Shown: positions 1 to 5,937, numbered from the stretch's first letter. The stretch: 7,262 bases of DNA from CAKOSP01 sp964371745 (GCA_964371745.1 CAYJNS010000055.1:1-7262); one strand, 5' to 3'. The notes: generated by a model from the letters alone, not told the origin. A program made the numbers and translations.

Positions 1-267
1 AAAAATATTATTGACTCATTAGAATATTTGAGAGAAATATTAATATTATATCCTAGTATAAGAATAAATCTATCTACATCTTTTGTTCATGGGAAAGTTG
101 AATCTAGTGATGGTAATACTGAATTTATTATTACATCGCAAGGGGAAACTAAATTAATATCAGAAAATTATGGAACAAAAGAAGAGTTAGATGCACTAAA
201 TGTAATATTAAGAAATTGGTCTAGTCAACTTGCTAATGGATATGATGAAAAATCTTTTATTAGATAA
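1..267 (+). CDS. 3' end of an unrecognised protein (partial)
   Basis: The frame is open from base 1 to a TAA at 265-267, giving 88 visible residues; the true start lies upstream of the window, and the in-frame TTG at 28 has no ribosome-binding site, so it should not be taken as the start. I do not recognise the family. The visible part is soluble-looking, with no membrane segment and no cysteines: an N-terminal stretch rich in Ile/Leu, then alternating polar and hydrophobic residues suggesting beta strands (roughly residues 15-60), then a likely amphipathic helix (residues 60-80, with a LDALNVILRNW core). It is followed by a hairpin terminator, so it ends a separate transcription unit from nusB. 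In many Firmicutes an Asp23-family gene precedes nusB, but this sequence does not look like Asp23. No function is proposed. Confidence 0.7.
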   Translation, partial: KNIIDSLEYLREILILYPSIRINLSTSFVHGKVESSDGNTEFIITSQGETKLISENYGTKEELDALNVILRNWSSQLANGYDEKSFIR

Positions 268-294
268 ATATGTAAAAATATGATTCTACCATAG

Positions 295-325
295 AAAAAA
301 TATCATCTATATGATGATTTTTTTT
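295..325 (+). terminator. Weak intrinsic terminator after the first gene
   Basis: Perfect 6-bp stem ATCATC (302-307) and GATGAT (313-318) around a TATAT loop, followed by seven T (319-325). A run of A at 295-300 can pair with the T tract after one T-T mismatch. Only two G-C pairs make the stem weak, but the position 28 bases after a stop codon and the T tract fit a Rho-independent terminator. Confidence 0.6.
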
Positions 326-352
326 CATATGTATTAGTTTTTATGATATAAT
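324..352 (+). promoter_or_regulatory. Predicted sigma-A-type promoter for the nusB operon
   Basis: A perfect -10 box TATAAT at 347-352 is directly preceded by TGA (344-346), making an extended -10. A -35-like TTCATA (324-329, 4 of 6 matches) lies 17 bases upstream and touches the T tract of the preceding terminator. It lies 25 bases before the nusB ATG, so the 5' leader would be short. It is the only good promoter before the four tightly packed genes, so it probably drives them all. Confidence 0.65.
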
Positions 353-377
353 TATTTAGTGAATGAGGTGCAAATAA

Positions 378-770
378 ATGACAAGAAGTGAATTAAGAGA
401 AAAATGTATGGTTATTTTATATCAAATAAATATATATAATGAAAAAAATATTGATCATGTTATTAAAGATGTTATTAAAAGTAATATAGAAATAGATAAT
501 GAATTTGCTAAAGTTATAGTTCATGGTGTGCTTGAAAAATCAAAAGAACTTGATGAACTAGCAAATAAATATATGGAAAATTGGTCAATTGATAGAATTG
601 ATAAAACAGGTGCTGAGATTATGCGTATAGCGATATATGAACTTAAGTATACTGATACACCAGAAATAGTAGTTATCAATGAAGCAATTGAACTTGCTAA
701 AAAATATAGTGATGAAAGTGTAAGAAAAATAATTAATGCAACACTTGATAAAATAGTTAAAGAAAGCTAA
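378..770 (+). CDS. nusB: Transcription antitermination factor NusB
   Basis: NusB is a small all-helical RNA-binding protein. With NusE (ribosomal protein S10) it binds boxA RNA and helps RNA polymerase through rRNA operons. The 130-residue length is normal for the family. The N-terminal SELREKCMVILYQ helix corresponds to the usual SR-x-x-A-LY start. The C-terminal half carries the signature: W69 followed by IDRIDKTGAEIMRIAIYEL, a PEIVVINEAIELAKKY stretch, and a final helix of INATLDKI type, where many homologues read FVNGVLD. The start is fixed by GAGGTG at 365-370, 7 bases before the ATG, just downstream of an extended -10 promoter. It is the first gene of an operon; xseA begins 3 bases after its stop, matching the conserved Firmicutes nusB-xseA-xseB order. 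Identification is firm from motifs and context together. Confidence 0.95.
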   Translation: MTRSELREKCMVILYQINIYNEKNIDHVIKDVIKSNIEIDNEFAKVIVHGVLEKSKELDELANKYMENWSIDRIDKTGAEIMRIAIYELKYTDTPEIVVINEAIELAKKYSDESVRKIINATLDKIVKES

Positions 771-773
771 ATT

Positions 774-2039
774 ATGGAAAAAGATTATATTACAGTTACA
801 AGTTTAAATGAATATATTAAATCTGTTTTAGATCAAAACAGTTTTTTGTCTAGGATTTATTTAAAAGCTGAAATATCTAATCTAAAAAAACATACTACAG
901 GACATTGGTATTTTACATTAAAAGACGATGGATCAAGAGTTAATGCAGTTATGTTTTCAAGGGACGCATCAAGTGTTTCTTTTGATGCAGAAGATGGTAT
1001 GAATGTTCTTATAGAAGGAAGAGTATCTGCATATCCATCTAATGGGTCATATCAAATATATGTCACTAAAATGGACCTTGATGGAATAGGTAATCTTCAT
1101 TTAGAATTTGAAAAGTTAAAGAAAAAATTAGCTAGTGAAGGTTTATTTTCTAGTGAATATAAAAAGAAAATTCCTAAGTACCCTACAAAAGTAGGCGTAG
1201 TAACTGCCCCCACTGGAGCTGCTATAAAAGATATTATATCTACAATTAATCGTAGATTCCCAACTACTGAAGTTATTTTATTTCCAGCGCTTGTTCAAGG
1301 TGATGGAGCAGCACCTTCAGTTGTAAAACAAATTAAAATAGCGGATACCTACAATTTAGATACACTAATTGTTGGAAGAGGTGGAGGATCTATTGAAGAT
1401 TTATGGGCATTTAATGAAGAAATAGTAGCAAGAGCTATATTTGAGTGTAAGACACCTGTTATAAGTGCTGTAGGACATGAAATAGATATAACAATATCAG
1501 ATTATGTAGCTGATCTTAGAGCTCCGACTCCAACAGGGGCAGCAGAAATGGCAGTTCCAACTGTAATAGATACTAAAAATATAATAGATGGTTATAAGAT
1601 TAGGCTTAATAAAAATATAAAAAATATGGTTAATACTAAGTTTATTGCTCTTAGAAGTTTAAAAGAATCATTCATACTTAAAAATCCTATGAGTATGTAT
1701 GAAATAAAGATGCAAAAGTTAGATAACTTAATTGAAAGTTCTAATAAAAGTATAACTAGTTTATTAGAAAATAAAAAACAAAATTTGGACAGATTAAAAA
1801 GAAGTTATATTTTAGAAAATCCGGGCAAGATAATAGAAAGTAATCAAAACAAATTAGAATTAATACTTGCTAATCTTAAAAATTTAAATCCACTAGGAAT
1901 ACTTGAAAAAGGATATTCTGTAGTTAAAGTAAATGATACTGTAGTTAAATCTAATAAAGATGTAAAAGTAAAAGATATATTAAATATAAAATTTAAAGAA
2001 GGCAGTATTAATGCCGAAGTAAAGGAGATATTAAAATGA
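774..2039 (+). CDS. xseA: Exodeoxyribonuclease VII large (catalytic) subunit
   Basis: XseA, with several copies of XseB, forms exonuclease VII, a metal-independent nuclease degrading single-stranded DNA from both ends into oligonucleotides; it acts in repair and recombination. The order of parts is typical: an N-terminal OB-fold (about residues 1-100, with SRIYLKAEISNLK and HWYFTLKDD), the catalytic domain (about 125-260), a long coiled coil (about 260-380), and a C-terminal NPLGILEKGYSVV segment. Conserved catalytic-domain motifs are VTAPTGAAIKD (residues 143-153, ending in Asp153), GRGGGSIEDLWAFNEE (201-216) and VGHEID (233-238), followed by DLRAPTPTGAAE. Length 421 is slightly below the ~450 usual in the family. 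It starts 3 bases after nusB with only a weak purine-rich site, so it is probably translationally coupled. Its stop is TGA and overlaps the xseB start. Confidence 0.97.
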   Translation: MEKDYITVTSLNEYIKSVLDQNSFLSRIYLKAEISNLKKHTTGHWYFTLKDDGSRVNAVMFSRDASSVSFDAEDGMNVLIEGRVSAYPSNGSYQIYVTKMDLDGIGNLHLEFEKLKKKLASEGLFSSEYKKKIPKYPTKVGVVTAPTGAAIKDIISTINRRFPTTEVILFPALVQGDGAAPSVVKQIKIADTYNLDTLIVGRGGGSIEDLWAFNEEIVARAIFECKTPVISAVGHEIDITISDYVADLRAPTPTGAAEMAVPTVIDTKNIIDGYKIRLNKNIKNMVNTKFIALRSLKESFILKNPMSMYEIKMQKLDNLIESSNKSITSLLENKKQNLDRLKRSYILENPGKIIESNQNKLELILANLKNLNPLGILEKGYSVVKVNDTVVKSNKDVKVKDILNIKFKEGSINAEVKEILK

Positions 2040-2254
2040 AAAAAGAAAAAACATTTGAAGAATCACTTAGTGAGCTAGAAGTAATAGTAAAAGAGCTTGA
2101 ATCTGGTAATGTAGAACTTGATAAAGCTATTGAAAAATATACTGAAGCAATGAAGCTTGCTAAATTTGCTAGTGAAAAAATAGAAAGTGCAACAGAAAAA
2201 GTAAATAAAATATTAAATTCTGATGGTAAGCTTGAAGATTTTGAGGTGAAATAA
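2036..2254 (+). CDS. xseB: Exodeoxyribonuclease VII small subunit
   Basis: XseB is the small, helical regulatory subunit that wraps around the XseA coiled coil and is needed for active exonuclease VII. The 72 residues match the usual 60-80. The family signature is clear: TFEESLSELEVIVKELESG (residues 6-24), then VELDKAIEKYTEAMKLA, and a C-terminal charged helix containing IESATEKVNKIL. The ATG overlaps the xseA stop (ATGA, 2036-2039), with its own AAGGAG at 2022-2027 inside the end of xseA. This indicates coupled translation, which fits the excess of small over large subunit in the holoenzyme. Its TAA stop shares one base with the proS ATG. Confidence 0.96.
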   Translation: MKKEKTFEESLSELEVIVKELESGNVELDKAIEKYTEAMKLAKFASEKIESATEKVNKILNSDGKLEDFEVK

Positions 2255-3663
2255 TGGAAGTTAAAGGAATTACTAATAGAGATGTAGATTTTGCACAGTG
2301 GTATACTGATGTAGTTAAAAAAGCTGATTTAATAGATTATTCATCTGTTAAGGGATCTATGATTATAAGACCGTATGGTTATGCTATATGGGAAGAAATA
2401 GTGAAAAATTTAGATAGAATGTTTAAAGAAACTGGTCATGAAAATATCCAAATGCCAATGTTTATACCAGAGTCACTTTTAAATGTAGAAAAAGAACACG
2501 TTGAAGGTTTTGCTCCTGAAGTTGCTTGGGTAACACACGGGGGATCTGAAAAGCTTGAAGAAAAAATGTGTGTTAGACCTACTAGTGAAGTTTTATTTTG
2601 TGATCACTATAAAAAAATAATTAATTCTTATCGTGATTTACCTAAACTTTATAATCAGTGGTGTACTATTGTAAGATGGGAAAAAACTACAAGACCATTT
2701 CTTAGAACTCGTGAAATACTTTGGCAAGAAGGTCATACTATGCATGAAACTAAGGAAGACGCTATGAATGAAACTTTAAGGATGTTAGATATTTATAAAA
2801 CCCTTCAAAAAGATTATTTAGCTTTACCAGTAATAACTGGTAAGAAAACAGAAAAAGAAAAATTTGCAGGAGCTGAAGTAACTTATACTCTAGAGGCAAT
2901 GATGTATGATGGAGTAGCGCTTCAAAATGGAACAAGTCATTATTTTGGAGATAAATTTTCTAAAGCATTTAAAATTGAATATTTAGATAAAGAAAATAAA
3001 TTAGTAAATCCTCATCAAACAAGCTGGGGAGTATCAACTCGTATGATAGGCGCTATTATAATGACTCATGGAGATGATTGTGGTCTTATATTGCCGCCTA
3101 ATATAGCTCCATTTAAAGTATGTATTATACCTATTGGAAATGTTGATGAAAAGTTAGATTCATTAGAACAAACTTTAAAAAGAAATGATATAACTTATAA
3201 AGTAGATAATACTAATAAGTCTCCGGGATTTAAATTTGCAGAAGCAGAAGTTAAAGGGTATCCTATAAGAATAGAACTTGGTGAGCGTGATTTAAATGAT
3301 GGTTTTGTAACTATCGTAAGACGTGATACAAGAGAAAAAATAAAAGTTGATTTTGATAATTTAACTTCTGAAATACAAAAGTTATTACCTATAATACAAA
3401 CTGATATGTATAAAAAAGCAGAAGAAAGAAGAAACTCTATGCTTCATAGTGCTAGTACGTATGAAGAGTTTAAGGATATTGCTACTAAAAAGTCAGGATT
3501 TATTAAAATTAATTGGTGCGAAGAAATTGATTGTGAACTTAAAATAAAAGAAGATACTACACTTAAATCTAGATGCTTAATAGATGATGAAAAAGTAGAT
3601 GGAAAATGCGCTATATGTGGTAAAGAAGCTGTCACTAAAGTTTGGTTTGGAAAACAATATTAA
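2254..3663 (+). CDS. proS: Prolyl-tRNA synthetase, archaeal/eukaryote-like type without editing insertion
   Basis: Class II aminoacyl-tRNA synthetase that charges tRNA-Pro with proline in the cytoplasm. The catalytic core spans about residues 1-280: the proline-binding RPTSE loop (108-112); motif 2 from VRWEKTTRPF to RTREILWQEGHT (140-162); LQNGTSHYFG (223-232); and motif 3, WGVSTR with Arg263, followed by GDDCGLILPP. The anticodon-binding domain follows (about 285-385). A C-terminal zinc domain has Cys422, Cys427, Cys452 and Cys455 in C-x4-C...C-x2-C spacing, and the chain ends in Tyr, as in Thermus-type ProRS, where the terminal Tyr reaches the active site. Only about 90 residues separate motifs 2 and 3, so the large bacterial editing (INS) domain is absent; 469 residues against about 570 for the standard bacterial form. 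GAGGTG (2243-2248) and the 1-base overlap with xseB set the start. Co-transcription with exonuclease VII genes is unusual. Confidence 0.96.
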   Translation: MEVKGITNRDVDFAQWYTDVVKKADLIDYSSVKGSMIIRPYGYAIWEEIVKNLDRMFKETGHENIQMPMFIPESLLNVEKEHVEGFAPEVAWVTHGGSEKLEEKMCVRPTSEVLFCDHYKKIINSYRDLPKLYNQWCTIVRWEKTTRPFLRTREILWQEGHTMHETKEDAMNETLRMLDIYKTLQKDYLALPVITGKKTEKEKFAGAEVTYTLEAMMYDGVALQNGTSHYFGDKFSKAFKIEYLDKENKLVNPHQTSWGVSTRMIGAIIMTHGDDCGLILPPNIAPFKVCIIPIGNVDEKLDSLEQTLKRNDITYKVDNTNKSPGFKFAEAEVKGYPIRIELGERDLNDGFVTIVRRDTREKIKVDFDNLTSEIQKLLPIIQTDMYKKAEERRNSMLHSASTYEEFKDIATKKSGFIKINWCEEIDCELKIKEDTTLKSRCLIDDEKVDGKCAICGKEAVTKVWFGKQY

Positions 3664-3676
3664 TTTATTGTTTTTT
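3651..3676 (+). terminator. Hairpin overlapping the proS stop codon, probable operon terminator
   Basis: A perfect 9-bp inverted repeat, AAAACAATA (3651-3659) and TATTGTTTT (3666-3674), flanks a TTAATT loop containing most of the proS stop codon (TAA, 3661-3663); the right arm runs into a six-T tract (3671-3676). Two further G-U pairs could extend the base. The stem has a single G-C pair, so termination may be leaky. A separate promoter follows immediately. Confidence 0.55.
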
Positions 3677-3677
3677 C

Positions 3678-3706
3678 TTGCAATATATTATATTATGATG
3701 TAAAAT
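3678..3706 (+). promoter_or_regulatory. Predicted sigma-A-type promoter for the HD-family gene
   Basis: TTGCAA (3678-3683, 4 of 6 to TTGACA) and TAAAAT (3701-3706, 5 of 6 to TATAAT) are separated by exactly 17 bases. The -10 ends 21 bases before the ATG at 3728, leaving room for the AAGGAG site. It begins directly after the proS terminator, indicating a new transcription unit. Confidence 0.6.
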
Positions 3707-3727
3707 ATAAACCAATAAGGAGAACGT

Positions 3728-4387
3728 ATGAATAAAGAAAAAAAAATAATAAAAGTACTGGAATATATGGAAATAACTGGTAGATTATTAAATACAATAA
3801 GAGCTGGGTGGCTTAACTGGAATATATCAAGAGAAAGAGTAGAAAGTGTTGCTGAACATGTTTATGAAACCGTAAATTTAGCAATAGGAATGTATAGTGA
3901 ATTTGATTATGATATAAAACTAGAAAAAGTCATTTATATGCTTGGTATACATGAACTAGGTGAAGCAGTTATAGGTGATATACCAGTTGTTGAACAAAAA
4001 TATGATAAAGTAGCAACTGAAAGATTAGCAGTAGTTAAAATATTAAATGATTTAATATCTGGTAGTGAAATATTAGCATTATGGGATGAATTTGAGAATA
4101 AAGAAACTAAAGAAGCAACATTTGCATTTTACTGTGATAAAGCAGTTTGTGATATTAGAAGTAAAATATATGATAATGAAGGTTGTTTTAATTTAAAATT
4201 ACCTAAAAATATAGAATATATAGATAAACTTGGAGTTGAAGATATGTTAAAAAAAGAAGGCTCTTTATCTAATATGTGGATTGAATTTGGTTTAAATAAA
4301 TATAATTATGATGAAAATTTTAGTGCACTGCTTAAATATGTTAAAACAAAAGGAATTCCACAAAAGAAAATAATATTATTAAATTAA
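3728..4387 (+). CDS. HD-superfamily phosphohydrolase, YfbR-like (5'-deoxynucleotidase-like), HE variant
   Basis: A 219-residue all-alpha protein resembling YfbR-type HD hydrolases, metal-dependent enzymes that remove phosphate from deoxynucleoside 5'-monophosphates. Visible landmarks in the family order: a basic and aromatic N-terminal part with RAGWLNW, then SRERVESVAEH giving His44, then IHELGEAVIGDIP (74-86) supplying His75 and Glu76 at the HD-doublet position, and FYCDKAVCDIRSK with Asp137 as the probable last metal ligand. The first His, the second His and the last Asp are thus kept, but the doublet Asp is Glu. Glu can still bind metal, so activity is plausible; the substrate is unknown. 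The C-terminal ~60 residues lack recognisable motifs. AAGGAG (3718-3723) fixes the start. It has its own promoter, and no strong terminator is seen after it, so some read-through into the next gene is possible. Family call is confident; deoxynucleotidase activity is inference. Confidence 0.8.
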   Translation: MNKEKKIIKVLEYMEITGRLLNTIRAGWLNWNISRERVESVAEHVYETVNLAIGMYSEFDYDIKLEKVIYMLGIHELGEAVIGDIPVVEQKYDKVATERLAVVKILNDLISGSEILALWDEFENKETKEATFAFYCDKAVCDIRSKIYDNEGCFNLKLPKNIEYIDKLGVEDMLKKEGSLSNMWIEFGLNKYNYDENFSALLKYVKTKGIPQKKIILLN

Positions 4388-4407
4388 TAGTTAAATTTAA
4401 AATTTTA

Positions 4408-4416
4408 TGATAAAAT
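4408..4416 (+). promoter_or_regulatory. Predicted extended -10 promoter for the zinc-ribbon gene
   Basis: TGA (4408-4410) followed directly by TAAAAT (4411-4416, 5 of 6 to TATAAT) forms an extended -10 element 24 bases before the ATG at 4441. No convincing -35 box is present: the hexamer 17 bases upstream is TAGTTA, 3 of 6 matches. Extended -10 promoters can work without a good -35. The surroundings are almost pure A/T, so chance matches are a concern. Confidence 0.45.
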
Positions 4417-4440
4417 AGATATAAGAAAGGAGTTTGAGTT

Positions 4441-4800
4441 ATGAAATTTTGTCCAAATTGTGGTAGTGAGTTAAAAGAGGGCGCAGATATTTGTGTAAAG
4501 TGTGGTAAAATTATAAATGGAAATATTCCTGTAAATAATCAAGCAAATGTTCAAACAGAAACTTCAACTAAAACTAATGGTTTAGCATTAGCAGGGTTTA
4601 TTACTGCTTTAGCATCATTATTATTAAACTTTTGGGGTATAGTAGGATTAGTTGCAACAATTTTATCAGGAGTTGGTTTAAGTAAGGTTAATGAAACTGG
4701 CGAAAAAGGTAAAGGAATGGCTGTTGCAGGTTTATGTATTGGTATATTTAGTATAATATACGGTATTATTCAAATTTTTGTCCTAGCTTCATATTTTTAA
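4441..4800 (+). CDS. Small zinc-ribbon membrane protein (DUF4190-like)
   Basis: A 119-residue protein with an N-terminal zinc ribbon: CPNCG (Cys4, Cys7) and CVKCG (Cys18, Cys21), two C-x2-C knuckles ten residues apart. A polar Asn/Gln/Thr-rich linker (about 28-46) leads to a hydrophobic C-terminal half: two closely spaced membrane segments (about 48-63 and 65-82), a charged Lys/Glu/Gly loop (82-92), and a last segment (about 93-118). The repeated small-residue pattern LALAGFITALASL / MAVAGLCIGIFSI resembles DUF4190-type membrane domains often joined to zinc ribbons in Firmicutes. The ribbon probably faces the cytoplasm, but the topology is not proven. Function is unknown; such proteins are generic and no pathway can be assigned. 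AAAGGAG (4426-4432) lies 8 bases before the ATG. A strong hairpin terminator follows, and an extended -10 lies before it, so it is likely transcribed alone or as the end of a short unit. Confidence 0.8.
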   Translation: MKFCPNCGSELKEGADICVKCGKIINGNIPVNNQANVQTETSTKTNGLALAGFITALASLLLNFWGIVGLVATILSGVGLSKVNETGEKGKGMAVAGLCIGIFSIIYGIIQIFVLASYF

Positions 4801-4815
4801 TAAAAATTAAATATT

Positions 4816-4847
4816 ACAATAATTGGTAATTACCAGTTATTGTTTTT
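4816..4847 (+). terminator. Strong intrinsic terminator after the zinc-ribbon gene
   Basis: ACAATAAT (4816-4823) and GTTATTGT (4836-4843) pair, with one T-G wobble, and continue into TGGT/ACCA around an AATT loop (4828-4831). This gives a 12-bp stem with no bulge, ending in five T (4843-4847). It is the longest hairpin in the window and lies 15 bases after the stop codon. Confidence 0.85.
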
Positions 4848-4893
4848 ATATTCTCTAAAATAAAAGCCAAACTATAAGTAGATAGGAGAATAT

Positions 4894-5862
4894 ATGAAAA
4901 AAATAGGATTAATATTTTTGCTTCTTATATTACCATTTAGTGTATATGCATACTCTGATGAAGTAATATTAGGTGGCCAAACAATAGGTATAGATGTAAA
5001 AAGTGATGGTGTGATGATAGTTGGTTTTTATAAGGTAAATGGTAAATATAATAAAGGGAAGCCTGAACTTAGAGCAGGTGATTATATAATAGAAATTAAT
5101 GGAGCTAGTGTAAATACAATAACTGATCTAACAAAAAATATTGAAGCGAATGTAGATGGTGATAATGTAACCGTGACATATAAAAGAGGAGCTAATATAT
5201 ATAATGCATCACTTGAAATAATCAAAGATGATGATATATTTAAAACAGGTCTTTATGTCAAAGATAGCATAACAGGAATTGGAACGCTTACTTATATAGA
5301 TCCAGAAACTAAAATATTTGGTGCGCTTGGACATGAAATAATTGAATCAAATACAAATTCTATAGTTGAAGTTAAGGAAGGTACTATATTTAGAAATTCG
5401 ATTCTTTCAATTGATAAAAGTTTAGATGGTGTGCCAGGTTCTAAAAATGCTAAATTTTATTATGATACTCAGTATGGAAGTGTTTTTGAAAATACTAAAT
5501 ATGGTATTTTTGGAAGTTATAATTTATCTTTAGATGATTATGATGTTGTGCCTGTTGCATATCCAGAAGATGTAAAAATAGGTGAAGCTGAAATTTATAC
5601 AGTACTAAATAATGAAAAAATAGAAAAGTTTAACATAAATATAACTAAAATAAATGAAACAAGTGATATTAAAAATATGACTATTGAAATAACGGATAAA
5701 GATTTAATAGATAAAACTGGTGGAGTAGTTCAAGGAATGAGTGGATCTCCAATAGTTCAAGATGGAAAAATAATAGGTGCGGTTACACATGTTATAGTAG
5801 ACAATCCAGTTACTGGATATGGTTTATTTATTACAACAATGCTTAAAGAGGGTGAAAATTAA
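4894..5862 (+). CDS. spoIVB: SpoIVB-like secreted PDZ / S55-family serine peptidase
   Basis: In B. subtilis SpoIVB is made in the forespore, crosses its inner membrane and cleaves SpoIVFA, releasing SpoIVFB to process pro-sigma-K. This 322-residue protein has a signal peptide (MKK, hydrophobic core 4-15, likely cut after Val-Tyr-Ala19), a PDZ domain (about 25-110, with GGQTIGI and LRAGDYIIEING), and an S55 peptidase domain (about 120-318). Catalytic residues are visible: His147 in GALGHE, Ser285 in QGMSGSP, and Asp270, 15 residues before the serine as in B. subtilis (Asp363/Ser378). The tail GAVTHVIVDNPVTGYG is characteristic. It is about 100 residues shorter than the B. subtilis protein (426), with almost no spacer between signal and PDZ. 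AGGAGA (4884-4889) sets the start. No other sporulation gene is in the window, so a role in sporulation is inferred from the family alone. Confidence 0.88.
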   Translation: MKKIGLIFLLLILPFSVYAYSDEVILGGQTIGIDVKSDGVMIVGFYKVNGKYNKGKPELRAGDYIIEINGASVNTITDLTKNIEANVDGDNVTVTYKRGANIYNASLEIIKDDDIFKTGLYVKDSITGIGTLTYIDPETKIFGALGHEIIESNTNSIVEVKEGTIFRNSILSIDKSLDGVPGSKNAKFYYDTQYGSVFENTKYGIFGSYNLSLDDYDVVPVAYPEDVKIGEAEIYTVLNNEKIEKFNINITKINETSDIKNMTIEITDKDLIDKTGGVVQGMSGSPIVQDGKIIGAVTHVIVDNPVTGYGLFITTMLKEGEN

Positions 5863-5871
5863 CCCTTTTTT
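5845..5871 (+). terminator. Intrinsic terminator overlapping the end of the spoIVB-like gene
   Basis: AAAGAGGGT (5845-5853) pairs with ACCCTTTTT (5862-5870), with one G-U pair, around an 8-base loop; the T run extends to 5871. Three adjacent G-C pairs stabilise the stem. The left arm encodes the last residues (Lys-Glu-Gly) and the stop TAA (5860-5862) spans the loop and the right arm's first base, so the terminator is built into the end of the gene. Confidence 0.8.
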
Positions 5872-5874
5872 ATT

Positions 5875-5905
5875 ATGTGATTTTACTAGACAAAGTAAAT
5901 CATAT
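5875..5905 (+). repeat. Bulged inverted repeat overlapping the pepF -35 region
   Basis: Arms ATGTGATTTTACT (5875-5887) and AGTAAATCATAT (5894-5905) pair over 12 positions with one bulged T and one G-T pair, around AGACAA. No T run follows, so it does not look like a terminator. The -35 box of the pepF promoter occupies the last base of the left arm and the first five bases of the loop, and the right arm lies in the spacer. That geometry fits an operator for a dimeric repressor, though a chance palindrome in AT-rich DNA is possible. Confidence 0.5.
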
Positions 5906-5915
5906 TTGGTATAGT
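5887..5915 (+). promoter_or_regulatory. Predicted sigma-A-type promoter for pepF
   Basis: TAGACA (5887-5892, 5 of 6 to TTGACA) and TATAGT (5910-5915, 5 of 6 to TATAAT) are exactly 17 bases apart, and TGG (5907-5909) before the -10 makes it extended. The -10 ends 22 bases before the pepF ATG. This is the best-formed complete promoter in the window. Confidence 0.7.
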
Positions 5916-5937
5916 AAAACCATTAATGGAGGATATT

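Noticed and set aside
28..267. TTG at 28 as the real start of the first gene
   Set aside because: The frame stays open upstream to base 1, no Shine-Dalgarno sequence precedes the TTG, and the visible N-terminal residues read as the middle of a longer protein.
3444..3635. 63-residue open frame on the minus strand inside proS
   Set aside because: It lies wholly within the conserved zinc domain of proS, has no ribosome-binding site or recognisable motif, and is explained as a shadow of the coding strand.
4388..4440. A/T palindromes after the HD-family gene as a terminator
   Set aside because: They consist only of short A/T runs such as TTAAATTTAA, with no G-C pair and no T tract after a stem, so no terminator is called.
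4848..4893. Promoter for the spoIVB-like gene (TAAAAT at 4856-4861 or TATAAG at 4873-4878)
   Set aside because: Both resemble a -10 box, but neither has an acceptable -35 box at 16-18 bases or an extended TG. In such AT-rich DNA these matches are expected by chance. A sporulation sigma factor could be used, but I see no clear match to its consensus.
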